Assembly: GCA_016713735.1 (NCBI GenBank)
Contig: JADJOP010000017.1
Location: 26,855 to 90,854, forward strand
Length of the DNA: 64,000 nt
Direction of reading: 5' to 3'
DNA from: Bryobacterales bacterium
GTDB taxonomy: Bacteria; Acidobacteriota; Terriglobia; Bryobacterales; Bryobacteraceae
The translations under genes were made by a program, and so were the position numbers. Within the stretch, counting starts at the first letter, position 1. Every line of letters begins with the position of its first letter. Under the pieces are notes generated by a model. That model did no database searches and was not told the DNA's origin. It saw only the letters and a program-made list of their open reading frames with translations. Of this stretch, positions 45,470 to 56,300 are shown one piece after another.

Positions 45470-48400
45470 AAATCCAACCGCAGCGCCATCTGGCCCTGCC
45501 GCGGCGTGTTGGCCTGGGCCGAGATGCGGCCAAAGGCGGCGTTGCTCACGTTGGCCTGCGGACCACTGAACACGACGCGGTTGAAGGCGTTGAACAGCTC
45601 GGCGCGGAAGGTCAGCGTCACCCGTTCCCACAGCGGGATCTTCTTCAACAGGCCGAAGTTCTCATTCATGCCGGCCGGGACCCGCAGGCTCGTGTGCGAG
45701 CGCGCTGAAGTGCCGAAGGTGAGCGCGCCGGGCACGCTGAAGGCCGCCGGATTGATCCAGCGGTCCACCGCCGGATCGAAGTTCTCCTGCTTGCCGGTGA
45801 GCGTCGCGCCGGCCGCCACGTTCGGCCGCAGCAGGGCGTTGAACAGCGGCAGCGAGTTGTTCGCCGTAAGAATGATCGGCACGCCGGTGGCGTACTGGTG
45901 GATGCCCGTGAACACCCAACCGCCCACCACCTTGCCCATCACGCCGCCGTCGCGCAGATACGCCTGCCCCGGACCGAACGGCAACTGGTAGCTGTAGCTC
46001 AGGTTGAACACGTGCGGAATGTCGGTGATGGCGATGGCCTTCTCCAGCCCGCGATTGAATGTCGACTGCCCGCCCTGGCCGCCCCCGGCGAGCACGTCGG
46101 AATCCGAAATCGTCTTGGCCCACGTGTAGGAGGCCAGCACGTCGAAGCCCTTGGCGGCGCGCACGGTGAGCTGCGTCTGCAGCGAGTGGTAGGTCGAGCT
46201 CCCGTTCGGATCGGCGCGGTTGAGCAGGTTGTTGTACTGCGGATAGGGCCGCAGCGCCTGGGCCACCGAACCCGTGAAGCCGGGATACGGCGAACGGATG
46301 CCGGCGGCGATCGCTTCGGCTGAGTTGTAGGGCCGCGTCAGCAGCGAGCCGAGGCGCAGCAGGTCAGGCGACAGCTCGTTGCTCCGCACCAGCGCCGTGC
46401 CCAGGCGGCTGCCCTTGGTGCCCAGGTAGCCGATCTCGAAGTTCACGCGGTTCACAATCTCGCGCTCAATCGTCATCGTCCAGTTCTGGAAATACGGCGC
46501 GCGGCCATCGCCCTTGGCGATGAGCCGGATCTCCGAACCATTGGCGGCCGAGGGACTGATCACCGGCGGCTGCACGAAGTTCTGCGGAAAGCCGCGATCC
46601 CAATTGAACGCCGCCGTCACGCCCGCATCAAGCGACTGGAACACCGGCGCGGCAATGAAGCCGTTGGACGAGTTCAGCGAATCGCGCAATCCGGCGTTGG
46701 CGTTGCCCAGCGCATAGTAGATCCCATATCCGGTGCGGACCACCGTCTTGCTGTCAATCTGGTAGGCCAGCCCCAGGCGCGGACCAAAGGCCTTGTAATC
46801 GGTATCGGCGAACGACTTCAGGCCCGAGCGGCCTGGCCCGTCGCCCAGGAAGATGAGCGCGCCCAGCCGGTTGCCGGCCGCCGGATTGGGCGTGTTCGGA
46901 TCAAACGTGGAGAGGTTGTTCAACTTCTCCCCTCGCGGGAAGAAGACGTCGTAGCGGATGCCGTAGTTCACCGTCAACTTGCGCGTCGCCTTCCAATCGT
47001 CCTGCGCGTAGGCAGCCAAATATTGATAGCGGTTGCGCGGGAAGTACGCATAGACACGGGCCGCGCCGCGGTTCACCGCGCCCAACAGGAAGCTCGCCAC
47101 CGCACTGCCCGTGCGCGCGTTGCCCGGCAGGCCCGTTTCCAGCGCGTTGAAGTCAAACAGCCCGTTGGCCTGCCAGTTGTCGATGCCGTTGGTTTCCGTC
47201 CAGCGGTAGTCGATGCGCACCTTGTAGTTGTGATTGCCGCGCACTAGTGACAGGCTCTCGTTGAGCTGGAAGGCGTTGTTGGCCTGCTTCACTTTGGAGT
47301 TGCCGTTGAAATCGCCCAGCAAGTCATAGCCCGCGGCGAGAAACTGCACGCGCGGGAACGAACTGTCCGGCCCCGTGTTCACGCCCGTGAGGCCGATCTT
47401 GTTCGGCCAGTCCTGTCCGAGCGAGTACGACTCGATGCCGGTGACAAAGCGCGTATAGCCGAGGTTGATGTGATTGAGCGTGGTCGCGTTGATCACGTAG
47501 TCGTGTGTGATGCGGCCCCACACGTTGCGGCTGGTGGTGGCGCGGCGCTGCGTGGTCGGGCCCGGAACGCCCTCCGGTTCGCGCTGCGTGAAGCGGTCGA
47601 TATAGAAGTAGCCGCTGATGCGGTTCAGCTCGTTGAACTGGTGGTCGATCTTCACGTTGGCCTGGTTGGCCCCGGTGGAGCCGCGGCCCTGCGATACGAA
47701 GTTGTTGAACAGGGTGTCGCTCGACGGCGCCGGCAGCAGCGGCACAATGTTGCGCGACACAGTGCTGAAGCGCGAGGTGGGAATCTGGTTGCCCGCAAAC
47801 GGCGTGCGCGTGAAGCCCGAGGCCGTGGAGGTGGTGGTGGCCGGATCGTAAATCGCCTGGCCCAGGCGCGTGAAGTTGCCTTGGCGATAGTCGTTCGGCA
47901 GCACGTTCAGCAGCGCATTGGCCGCACCCTGGCGAAAGCGGAAGCCCGAATAGACGAAGTAGAAGAAGGTCTTGTTCTTGCCGTTATAGAGGCCGGGCAG
48001 CCATACCGGTCCGCCCAGTGCGGCGCCAAATTCGTTCTGGCGGTTCACCGGCCGCGTGCGCTGGAAGAAGCCGCGCGCGTCCAGCTTGTCGTTGCGCAGA
48101 TAATCGAACACCGCGCCGTGCAGCTCATTGGTGCCCGAACGCGTGGTGAAGATCTGCAAGCCGCCGCCTGTGCGGCCGTACTCAGCATTGAAGTTGGCGC
48201 GAATCAGCTTGAACTCGCCGATGGTTTCCACCGACGGCCGCGCCGAGCCGGGAATCACGCCGCCGCTCTCAATGCCCGTCGAGGCGATGCCGTCCACCAG
48301 CACCTCCTTGGCGCGGTTCGGCGAACCGGCAATCTGCGTGTTCACCGAATCGCCCGTCACGCCCGGAGCGAGGAAGATGAACTGTTCCAGGTTGCGCATG

Positions 48401-48852
48401 GCGCCGCCGACAAACAGCGGCAGGTCCATCAGCTTGTTGCGCTGGATGGTGGTGCCGAGGTCGGAGGTCGAGGTTTCCAGAAGGCCCGTCGTGCCGGTCA
48501 CCTCCACGGTCTGCTCCACAGTGCCCACGGCAAGCGTGTCGGTGAGCGAAATGGTCTGCGCCACGTTCAAGACGATGTCCGTGCGCACGTAGCGGCGGAA
48601 GCCGGCGGCTTCTATCGCCACTTCGTACTTGCCCAACGGAAGCTGGAGCAACAGGTAGTTGCCGGCTTCGTTGGTCGCGGTGCGGTAGACCACGTTGGTT
48701 TCCGTATTGGTGGCGGCGACCTTGGCGTTGGCCACCACGGCGCCCGTCGGATCCAGCACGCGGCCGTTCAGCGTGCCGAGATAAGTTTGGGCCGTCAGAG
48801 ATGCGCAGAAAAGAGTAAGCGCGAGAATAGCAGGACCAAAGCGATGCATCAT
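45466..48852 (-). CDS. Oar-like TonB-dependent receptor with N-terminal carboxypeptidase-regulatory domain
   Basis: 1128 residues. Signal peptide (to ~21), a carboxypeptidase-regulatory-like domain (LNGRVLDPTGAVVANAKV, YLLLQLPLGKYEV), a plug (~120-230) and a large outer-membrane beta-barrel ending in the hydrophobic MALRLDF with C-terminal Phe, as porin-type barrels do. This is the expanded acidobacterial receptor class, thought to import oligosaccharides or other polymers. No TonB box is evident. The divergent neighbour is the hydroxyproline operon, 126 bases away, so it could serve uptake for it, though nothing in the sequence proves it. Confidence 0.9.
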   Translation of the reverse strand: MMHRFGPAILALTLFCASLTAQTYLGTLNGRVLDPTGAVVANAKVAATNTETNVVYRTATNEAGNYLLLQLPLGKYEVAIEAAGFRRYVRTDIVLNVAQTISLTDTLAVGTVEQTVEVTGTTGLLETSTSDLGTTIQRNKLMDLPLFVGGAMRNLEQFIFLAPGVTGDSVNTQIAGSPNRAKEVLVDGIASTGIESGGVIPGSARPSVETIGEFKLIRANFNAEYGRTGGGLQIFTTRSGTNELHGAVFDYLRNDKLDARGFFQRTRPVNRQNEFGAALGGPVWLPGLYNGKNKTFFYFVYSGFRFRQGAANALLNVLPNDYRQGNFTRLGQAIYDPATTTSTASGFTRTPFAGNQIPTSRFSTVSRNIVPLLPAPSSDTLFNNFVSQGRGSTGANQANVKIDHQFNELNRISGYFYIDRFTQREPEGVPGPTTQRRATTSRNVWGRITHDYVINATTLNHINLGYTRFVTGIESYSLGQDWPNKIGLTGVNTGPDSSFPRVQFLAAGYDLLGDFNGNSKVKQANNAFQLNESLSLVRGNHNYKVRIDYRWTETNGIDNWQANGLFDFNALETGLPGNARTGSAVASFLLGAVNRGAARVYAYFPRNRYQYLAAYAQDDWKATRKLTVNYGIRYDVFFPRGEKLNNLSTFDPNTPNPAAGNRLGALIFLGDGPGRSGLKSFADTDYKAFGPRLGLAYQIDSKTVVRTGYGIYYALGNANAGLRDSLNSSNGFIAAPVFQSLDAGVTAAFNWDRGFPQNFVQPPVISPSAANGSEIRLIAKGDGRAPYFQNWTMTIEREIVNRVNFEIGYLGTKGSRLGTALVRSNELSPDLLRLGSLLTRPYNSAEAIAAGIRSPYPGFTGSVAQALRPYPQYNNLLNRADPNGSSTYHSLQTQLTVRAAKGFDVLASYTWAKTISDSDVLAGGGQGGQSTFNRGLEKAIAITDIPHVFNLSYSYQLPFGPGQAYLRDGGVMGKVVGGWVFTGIHQYATGVPIILTANNSLPLFNALLRPNVAAGATLTGKQENFDPAVDRWINPAAFSVPGALTFGTSARSHTSLRVPAGMNENFGLLKKIPLWERVTLTFRAELFNAFNRVVFSGPQANVSNAAFGRISAQANTPRQGQMALRLDF

Positions 48853-48978
48853 GCTTTCAGGCTATCGCCCTTGGCCGTCCAGGTGCAATCGAAACGAAAC
48901 AGGCAGCCGGCGTCATGAAGTTCGGTCAGCGCCCGTCTCGCGGTTGCGGCACACTAACTAACTGGAGGAACGCGCGTC

Positions 48979-49932
48979 ATGCAACGAGTGGCCTTTGTGG
49001 ATTCCCATACCGGCGGTGAGCCGACGCGGGTGGTGGTGAGCGGCGGGCCTGACTTGGGCCAAGGCAGTATGTTTGACCGCCTCACCCACTTCCGCGGCCA
49101 GCACGATCACTTCCGCTCCGCCGTCGTGAACGAACCGCGCGGCTCCGATGTCGTCGTCGGCGCGCTGCTCTGCCAGCCCGTCAATCCCAAAGCCGCCGCC
49201 GGCGTCCTCTTCTTCAACAACGTCGGCTACCTCGGCATGTGCGGCCACGGCACCATCGGCCTGGTGGCCACCCTCGCCCACCTCGGCCGCATCCAGCCCG
49301 GCGAGCATCTCATCGAAACCCCCGCCGGCGACGTGACCGCCCTCCTCCACTCATCCGGCGAAGTCTCCATCCGCAACGTGGCCAGCTTCCGCAGCCTGGC
49401 CGATGTCTCAGTGCATGTCGAAGGCTACGGTCCCGTCATCGGCGACGTCGCCTACGGCGGCAACTGGTTCTTCCTCGTCTCCGGCCATAGTGAAGAACTG
49501 ACGCTCGGCAACGTCGCCCACCTCACCGGCTTCACCTGGCGCATCCGCCAGGCCCTCGAACAGCACGGCATCACCGGCACCGACGGCGCCGAAATCGACC
49601 ACATCGAACTCTTCGGCCCACCCTCCACCGACGCCGCCGACTCGCGCAACTTCGTCCTCTGCCCCGGCAAAGCCTACGACCGTTCGCCCTGCGGCACCGG
49701 CACCAGCGCCAAGCTCGCCTGCCTGGCCGCCGGCGGCGTGCTCGCCGAAGGCGCAGTCTACCGCCAGGAGTCCATCGTCGGCAGCATCTTCGAAGGTTCC
49801 TACACCAGGGCCGGCCGGGACAGCGGCTTCGATACCGTGATTCCCACCATCAAGGGCATGGCCCACGTGAACGCCGAAGGCACGCTCTTGCTGGACCCTC
49901 GCGATCCGTTCTGCTATGGTATCCGCGAATGA
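48979..49932 (+). CDS. lhpA: 4-hydroxyproline 2-epimerase (proline racemase family)
   Basis: 317 residues. Converts trans-4-hydroxy-L-proline to the cis-D form. Two catalytic cysteines are present: Cys88 in MCGHGTIG and Cys238 in DRSPCGTGTSA, the latter typical of epimerases acting on hydroxyproline. DSHTGGEPTR near the start is the family opening. GGAGGAACGCG precedes the ATG. Its stop overlaps the next gene by four bases, and the following three genes encode a matching dehydrogenase, which strengthens the substrate call. Confidence 0.9.
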   Translation: MQRVAFVDSHTGGEPTRVVVSGGPDLGQGSMFDRLTHFRGQHDHFRSAVVNEPRGSDVVVGALLCQPVNPKAAAGVLFFNNVGYLGMCGHGTIGLVATLAHLGRIQPGEHLIETPAGDVTALLHSSGEVSIRNVASFRSLADVSVHVEGYGPVIGDVAYGGNWFFLVSGHSEELTLGNVAHLTGFTWRIRQALEQHGITGTDGAEIDHIELFGPPSTDAADSRNFVLCPGKAYDRSPCGTGTSAKLACLAAGGVLAEGAVYRQESIVGSIFEGSYTRAGRDSGFDTVIPTIKGMAHVNAEGTLLLDPRDPFCYGIRE

Positions 49933-51059
49933 GTGGCGGCAACCCCGACGTTGTCATCATAGGTGCGGGCATCGTGGGTGCGGCTATCGCCGAACGCTTG
50001 AGCGCGGAACGTCTCAAGGTGATCGTCGTCGAGGCCGACTGCGCCGGCAGCGGCGCCACGGCGGCCGGCATGGGGCACATTGTCGTGATGGACGACTCCG
50101 AGGCGCAGTTTGCCCTCACCGCCTACTCGCGCCGTTTGTGGCAGGAAAAGGAAGCCTGCTGGCCGAAAGGGGCCGAGTATCGCCGGCCGGGCACGCTGTG
50201 GGTGGCGGCCGACGCCGGGGAGTTCGCCGCCGTCGAACAGAAACACGCCTGCTACGGAGCGCATGGAGTGCAATCGGAGATCCTCACGGCCGGGGAGTTG
50301 GCGCGCGAGGAACCGCAACTGCGCCAGGGGCTGGCCGGAGCGTTGCGCGTGCCCGAGGACATGGTCGTCTATCCGCCCGTGGCCGCGCGCTGGCTGGTGG
50401 AACGGGCGCGGCGCCAGGGCGCCGTCTACATGCAGGGCGCGCGCGTCGAACACACCACCGGCTCCGTGGTAACGCTGGCCAGCGGAACCGTCCTCCACAC
50501 CGCGAGTGTCATCCATGCCGCCGGAGCGCGCTGGGGACACTTGCCGCTCACGATTCCCGTCGCCCCGCGCAAAGGCCACCTCGCCATCACTGACCGCGCC
50601 CCCGGCTTCCTGCACCACCAGATTGTCGAACTCGGCTACCTCAAATCAGCCCACGGACACGAAACCGAATCGGTGGCCTGCAACCTGCAGCCGCGCGCCA
50701 CCGGACAGATCCTCATCGGCTCGTCGCGGCAGTATGGAGTGCAGCACGCAGCCGTGGAGTCGCCCATGCTGGAGCGCATGCTGCGGCGGGCACTCGACTA
50801 CATGCCGGGGCTCGCCGGGCTGCCCGTCGTGCGCACCTGGACCGGCTTCCGCGCCGCCACCCCCGACGGCCTGCCGCTCATCGGCCGCGCGCCTGAGTGC
50901 GAGGGCCTGTGGCTGGCCACAGGACACGAAGGCCTCGGCATCACCACCTCGCTGGCAACCGCCGAGTTGCTCGCGGCACAGATGCTCGGGCACGAACCGG
51001 CCATCCCCGTCGAGCCTTACTCGCCCTCGCGGTTTGGAGAAAGGAGCGCCCATGCCTGA
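49929..51059 (+). CDS. FAD-dependent D-amino-acid (D-hydroxyproline) dehydrogenase, catalytic subunit
   Basis: 376 residues, DadA/glycine-oxidase type. Rossmann FAD motif VVIIGAGIVGAAIAERL at the N-terminus, GSGATAAGMGH after it, and the C-terminal FAD-contact block RTWTGFRAATPDGLPLIG followed by GHEGLGITTS. In the characterised Pseudomonas system such a subunit oxidises cis-4-hydroxy-D-proline within a three-part complex. Both neighbours overlap it (4 bases upstream, 8 downstream), showing tight co-translation. Confidence 0.88.
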   Translation: MSGGNPDVVIIGAGIVGAAIAERLSAERLKVIVVEADCAGSGATAAGMGHIVVMDDSEAQFALTAYSRRLWQEKEACWPKGAEYRRPGTLWVAADAGEFAAVEQKHACYGAHGVQSEILTAGELAREEPQLRQGLAGALRVPEDMVVYPPVAARWLVERARRQGAVYMQGARVEHTTGSVVTLASGTVLHTASVIHAAGARWGHLPLTIPVAPRKGHLAITDRAPGFLHHQIVELGYLKSAHGHETESVACNLQPRATGQILIGSSRQYGVQHAAVESPMLERMLRRALDYMPGLAGLPVVRTWTGFRAATPDGLPLIGRAPECEGLWLATGHEGLGITTSLATAELLAAQMLGHEPAIPVEPYSPSRFGERSAHA

Positions 51060-51297
51060 CCCCATCCACATCGTCGTCAACGGCGAACCGCGCCAGGTGG
51101 CCGCGGGCGCAAGCGTGGCCGCGGCGCTCCTCATGATGGGCGTGGCCGCGCGGCGCTCGGTGAGCGGCGAGGAACGCAGCCCCGTCTGCGGCATGGGCGT
51201 CTGCGAGGAGTGCCGCGTGACGGTGAATGGGCGCGCAGGCGTGCGCGGGTGCCTCGTCCTGTGCCGTGACGGGATGGAGGTGAAAACCAGTGGCTGA
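51052..51297 (+). CDS. small (2Fe-2S) subunit of D-hydroxyproline dehydrogenase
   Basis: 81 residues from the ATG at 51052, set by AAGGAG six bases upstream. Ferredoxin-like plant-type cluster loop: CGMGVCEEC with a further Cys in VRGCLVLC. Subunits of this size carry electrons between the FAD subunit and the larger partner in sarcosine-oxidase-like and hydroxyproline dehydrogenases. It overlaps both flanking genes by eight bases. Confidence 0.88.
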   Translation: MPDPIHIVVNGEPRQVAAGASVAAALLMMGVAARRSVSGEERSPVCGMGVCEECRVTVNGRAGVRGCLVLCRDGMEVKTSG

Positions 51298-52518
51298 GCG
51301 CGCTGAACTCGTCGTCGTCGGAGCGGGCCCGGCCGGAATCGCGGCCGCCTGCGCGGCCCGCGAATGCGGACGCACCGTGCGCGTCGTCGACGAGAACCCG
51401 CACGCCGGCGGACAGATCTGGCGCGGTGAGTTGCCCCAGCCCTGGCGCGCTCGTTGGGAACAAGCCGCCGTCCCCATGCTGGCCGGCGCCACGGCCTTCG
51501 GCTTTGCCGGCGAGCAGACACTGCTGGTGGAACACGAAGGCCGCGCCCTGGAGCTAGCCTTTGAGCGCCTCATCCTCGCCACCGGCGCGCGCGAACGCCT
51601 GCTGCCCTTCCCCGGCTGGACGCTGCCCGGCGTCACCGGCGCGGGCGGCCTGCAGGCGCTCCTGAAATCGGGCCTCGACCTCACCGGGCGGCGCGTCGTC
51701 GTCGCCGGCAGCGGCCCGCTGCTGGCCGAAGTGGGCGCGGCGCTGCTCACAGCCGGGGCGCGTGTGGCGCTGGTGGCAGAGCAGGCCAGTTTCGGACAAA
51801 TGCTTCCGTTTTTCTGGCACATCGCCGGACGCCGCCCAAAGTGGGCCCAGGCCTGGCGCATCGCCACCGCCCTGCAGCAGACCCGCTACCGCGCCGCGGC
51901 CTGGCCGCTAAGCGTGGAACGCCGCGACGGCGCACTCTCGGTCACCCTGCAGCTAGGCCCGCGCCGCGAAGTGATCGGCTGCGACTACCTCGCCTGCGGC
52001 TTCGGCCTGGTGGGCAACACGGAACTGGCGCAATTGGCCGGCTGCGAGGTGGTCAACGGCTGCGTGGCCGTTGATGAGCACCAGCGCACCTCGGTCCAGG
52101 GCATCTACTGCGCCGGAGAACCGGTGGGCATCGCCGGCGTCGAAGCGGCGCTGGCCCAGGGGCTCACCGCCGGCTACCACGCCGCCGGCCGTGAGGATCT
52201 CGCCGCCGCCTGTGCCCCTGAGCGCGAGCGCGGCCGCCGCTTCCAGCGTGTGCTGGCCGAGGCTTTTGCTCTGCGCCCGGAACTAAAGGAACTCCCCACG
52301 CCCGAGACAATCGTCTGCCGCTGCGAGGACGTGCGGCTGGGCGAACTGGCTGGCTTCCTCTCCTGGCGCGAGGCCAAGTTGCACACCCGCTGCGGCATGG
52401 GCGCCTGCCAGGGCCGCGTCTGCGGCGCGGCGCTCGAATTCGTCGCCGGCATGCCCGCCGCCAGCGTGCGCCCACCCCTCGTGCCGGTCTCCGTGGCTGT
52501 GCTGGCGGGCAGGAGTGA
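51290..52518 (+). CDS. FAD/NAD(P)-binding large subunit of D-hydroxyproline dehydrogenase (end frameshifted)
   Basis: N-terminal dinucleotide-binding motif VVGAGPAGIAAACAA, a second one at VVVAGSGPLLAEVGAALL, the block GIYCAGEPVGIAGVEAAL, and a C-terminal BFD-like [2Fe-2S] site: CRCEDV with CGMGACQGRVC. As written the frame runs on to 52933 through sequence that belongs to other genes. A missing base between 52440 and 52510 would place the stop at TGA 52516-52518, which I prefer because the family ends shortly after PPLVPVSV. Last gene of the operon. Confidence 0.82.
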
Positions 52519-52805
52519 TGGCAAGGCGGGCGACACTCCTGCTGCTCGCCGCTGGGTTCTGTCCGGGGCGCGGGGCGCGAGGGCCGCTCCCGGGGGGCCG
52601 CGGACCGGCGCCAGGTCGCGCGGTCGGGGGCGCGGGGGCGGGCTGGGATCTCAAGTGGACGCTGGCCCGTCTACCGGGGGATCGTGGTCCCCGCCCAGCG
52701 CGTCGGCTCGTCTTTGCCCAAGGCTGGGGTTCGATTTCGGCGGGGACCGAGCGCATTCCGGAAGCTCGGACGGTCCGCAAGCGGGGGGCGACAGGGCGCG
52801 GGTAG
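52518..52805 (+). CDS. doubtful short ORF, signal-peptide-like start
   Basis: 95 residues from the ATG at 52518, which overlaps the restored stop of the preceding gene. It opens MARRATLLLLAAG and then turns very Gly/Arg/Pro-rich. The DNA here is extremely G-rich and open on both strands, and its 3' half overlaps the convergent isochorismatase-like ORF. It may be a broken secreted-protein gene or just spacer. I see no family. Confidence 0.25.
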   Translation: MARRATLLLLAAGFCPGRGARGPLPGGRGPAPGRAVGGAGAGWDLKWTLARLPGDRGPRPARRLVFAQGWGSISAGTERIPEARTVRKRGATGRG

Positions 52806-53351
52806 CCCTCCGGCCACCATCTCAGCGGTCCGCGCAATGCGGCAATACTCGCCCTCCAGGTTCGCCAGCGACATCGCGTGCACCTCATCGGCCGTCCGCG
52901 CCCGCCCCTGGTAATCCCTGCGGCCAAAAGTGAAGCAGGCATCCTCAACCAGCGTGATGCGGAAGCCGAGGTTGGCCCCGTGCCGCACCGTCGTCTCCAC
53001 GCTGTTGTTGGTGCACACGCCGCACACCACCAACTCGTCGATCCCGGCCGAGCGCAACATCTGCTCCAGCCCCGTGCCGATGAACGCCGAGTTCACGCTC
53101 TTGGCGACGACAATCTCACCCGCCAGCGGCGCCGTCTCCAGTTTGAACGCATGACCCGGCTGCCCGGGGCGATAGGTGGAGCGGGGCTCGGTGGAATCGT
53201 GGCGCACGTGCACGATGAAGCCGCCGCGCGCGCGCCACCTCTCCAGCAGCGCGCGCGCGTTCGTTTCCGCGTGGACATTGTTCCGCTCGCCCCACGAGGC
53301 GTCGTCGACCGCGCGTTGCAGGTCGATCAACACCAGTGCGACCTCAGCCAT
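52671..53351 (-). CDS. isochorismatase-family cysteine hydrolase
   Basis: 226 residues from the ATG at 53351. The triad Asp-Lys-Cys is present: Asp in LVLIDLQRAVDD, Lys in EIVVAKSVNSAF, Cys in VVCGVCTNNSVETT, preceded by the conserved GTGLEQMLR. Family members hydrolyse amides or isochorismate; substrate unknown. The normal end is near CRIARTAEMVAG; the last ~45 residues (Pro/Arg-rich) look like read-through after an indel near 52815. It starts 14 bases after the NHL protein on the same strand. Confidence 0.8.
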   Translation of the reverse strand: MAEVALVLIDLQRAVDDASWGERNNVHAETNARALLERWRARGGFIVHVRHDSTEPRSTYRPGQPGHAFKLETAPLAGEIVVAKSVNSAFIGTGLEQMLRSAGIDELVVCGVCTNNSVETTVRHGANLGFRITLVEDACFTFGRRDYQGRARTADEVHAMSLANLEGEYCRIARTAEMVAGGLPAPCRPPLADRPSFRNALGPRRNRTPALGKDEPTRWAGTTIPR

Positions 53352-53365
53352 GGCGCGGCCGCGCC

Positions 53366-56300
53366 TTACTTCACGGCGATCGTCGTGCGAATCTGGTTCG
53401 GATTCGACGGGTTGTTGCTCGGAATGCTGTTCTGCGTCATCACCACCAGCACCTGGTTCGACGGCGCGGTGACATCCGGCACCACGACGTTGATCTGCCA
53501 CACGCCCAGTAGTCCCGGCGCCAGGCCGGAGTATTGAATCTCCGGTTCCCGCGCCCCCACCACCACGCGCGGCCGCGTCGGCGTATCGATGGCCCCCTGC
53601 GCCAGTTCTCCGTCCGGCGGTGCGTTTGGAATGTGCCCCGCGCCGGTGGCAAACAGCTGGATCACCTGCCCGCGCGTCAACTGGTTCGTGTCGCTATTGA
53701 TCGAGTTGTCCTGGTTGAGCGAGGCAATCTGCCCCGTGCCCGTCGAGCCCACCGTGAAGAACGCCGGCGAAGCCACGTCCATCGTGATCCGCGTCGCCGC
53801 GATCACACGCCCGGTCGAAGGCTGCACCACCAGCAGTTCCACGGTTCCGCTCGTAGGCGCTCCGTTCGGCATCAGGAAGTTGATCTGGAACGGCGAGATG
53901 AAGTAGAGCGGCACGGGCTGTTCGTCAATGAGCACCTGGATATCTTCCAGGTTGCGCGGCATCGGAATCGGATTGGGCAGCTCGTTGAACACTCTCGTCA
54001 CCTCGGTGAAGGCGTAGTTCAAGTTGCGGCAACTCAGCGTGGTCACCAGGCCCGGCGCGATGCGCGTCAGGTAGTTGGCCCCGTTCTGCACAATCACGCC
54101 CGGATAGTAGATGCCCACCCGGTTCAGCGTATCGGTCACATAGAGCGCCCCGAAGGCATCCACCGCCGAACCCAGCGGCCGCACATTGGTGGGCAGCGGA
54201 ATCGTGTAGTCGCTCACGTCGCCGCGGCTCACCAGCACGTCGTAGCGCGGAAAGCGCAACATGCGGAAGCGCTGCGAATCGGCCACCCAGATTTCGCCGT
54301 TGTTCGGATTCACATACACCGAGGTCGGCGTGCGCAATCCGCTCAGCGCCCCCAGGCTGAAGGCCGCGTTGGGTCCGTTGGAGGCGATCGTCACGCGGTC
54401 GAAAATCTGCACGCGGTTGTTGCCCGCATCGGACACATACAAGCGGTCGTCGGTGTCGGTGGAGATCTCCTGCGGACTGCTCAACCGGTTGGCGGCGTTG
54501 CCCGCACCGATGCTGCCGAAATCGGGCTGGCCGATCACGATCGAGGCGGCCATGCCGTTCTGGAACGGAGGCTTGAACATCAGCACGCGGTTGTGCGCGC
54601 TGTCGGCCACCAGCAGGTTGCCTTCGGCCGTGAACGCGATGCCCGACGGCCGCGACATCGTGCGCGCCGTGGCGTCGGTGGCGGCGATGGTGAAGTTCGA
54701 TTGCCCCAGCACCAGGTCCGCCTTCATCGGCAGCGGACCGCTGGCATTGAACGGCGACGGGAAGCGCAGCACGCGCGAGTTGGCCTGGTCGGCCACCCAT
54801 AGGTTGCCCTCCGTGTCCACCGCCGCGGCCACCGGGAACAGCAGGCTGCTCTCGTTGCGCTGCTCCACTTTGTTAAACGGATAGTTGCGCAAGGCGCGGA
54901 ATTTATCCGGCTGGCCGATGATAATGTCGGCCTCCGTACCCGGCCGCACGTTGCGCGCGTCGGCAAAACCCAGCACACGGTGGTTGTTCGGATCCACCAC
55001 ATACATGCGCGGAGGCGTCGACCGGTTATCCAGCACCACCGCCCCGGCCACGCCCTCCGTGCCGGCAAACTGCACCTCGCGGCCTTCAATCAAGTTCGGC
55101 GAGCGGAACTCAAAGCTCACCTGTCCCAGCACGCGCCGCGCCGTGTAAGGCGCATTCGCCGCCAGGCTCGGGCCTGAGGAGAGGTCCGGCATCGCCAGCA
55201 CGCGGTTGTTGCCCGAATCCACCAGGAACGTCTCGCCGCGCGAATAGACGCCGTCAGCCGGCGAGCGCAGCGTGTTCGCCGTCGGCTCGGCCAGACCCCG
55301 GTTTTCCTGCAGCGTGTCCTGTTCGATTTCGTTCTGCCCGATGAAGGCGCGTCCGGGCGGGGAGAAGGAAACGGCCTCCGAGGGCCACTGGTCAAATGGA
55401 TCGAAGCGCACCAGCCGGTGCGTCGGCGTGTCCACCACGATGGGGATGTTGCCAATGCAGAATATCCCCTGCGGCGGCAAGAACCGGACAGGATTGGAGG
55501 TCACCACGCCGATGGAATACGCATTGATGGGCTTCGGCGGCGTCTGCCCCTGGCCCACGGCCGGAATGATGCCCAGGATGCGCGCCGCGTCCAGCCCCGT
55601 ATTGAACGGCGGAACATACACCAGCGCGCGGTTCAACGCATCCACCACGAACAACCGCCCGGCCTGGTCGAAAGCCAGCGACGCCGGTTCGCGCATCCCG
55701 TTCTTGGCCTGGCGAACGGTGGCCGCCGTGCTGCTCGGCAGCCCCGTGTTGTTGCTCAGGCTCGTCTGCCCCAGCGACACATCGGCCGCCGGCGCGTTGG
55801 CCGCCCCGGCCGACAGCGCCGACGCCGGATACCGCAGCACACGGTGGTTGGCCGCGTCGGTCACCCAGAGGTTTCCGCCCGCGTCAAAGCGAATGGCAAT
55901 TTTAAATACACCGCTCGACGTCGTAAAGGCCAACGTCGAGGCCGTGGCTGCTCCGCCCTGGTTGGCCCGGTTGCCCGAAAAGCTCGTCTGTCCGATGAGA
56001 AAATCGGCCAGGATCGGTTCGCCCGCCGGCTGTGAGGACGGTCGCGGATACCGCACAATGCGGTTGTTGCCCGCATCGGCCACATACACGTTGCCCTGCG
56101 AATCCACGGCCACGCCCGTGGGCGCCGCCAGACCGCTGGTGAAACTGGTCCCCGGGCCCAACGGCAGCGTCGAAAACTTGTCCCGCTGGCCCAGCACAAA
56201 CTGCGACTGCGCCCCGTTTAGAAATGACTGCGCGTCGGCAAAGGCCAACACACGGTGATTGGCCGAGTCGGCCACATACACAATCCCGCTCACCTCATCC

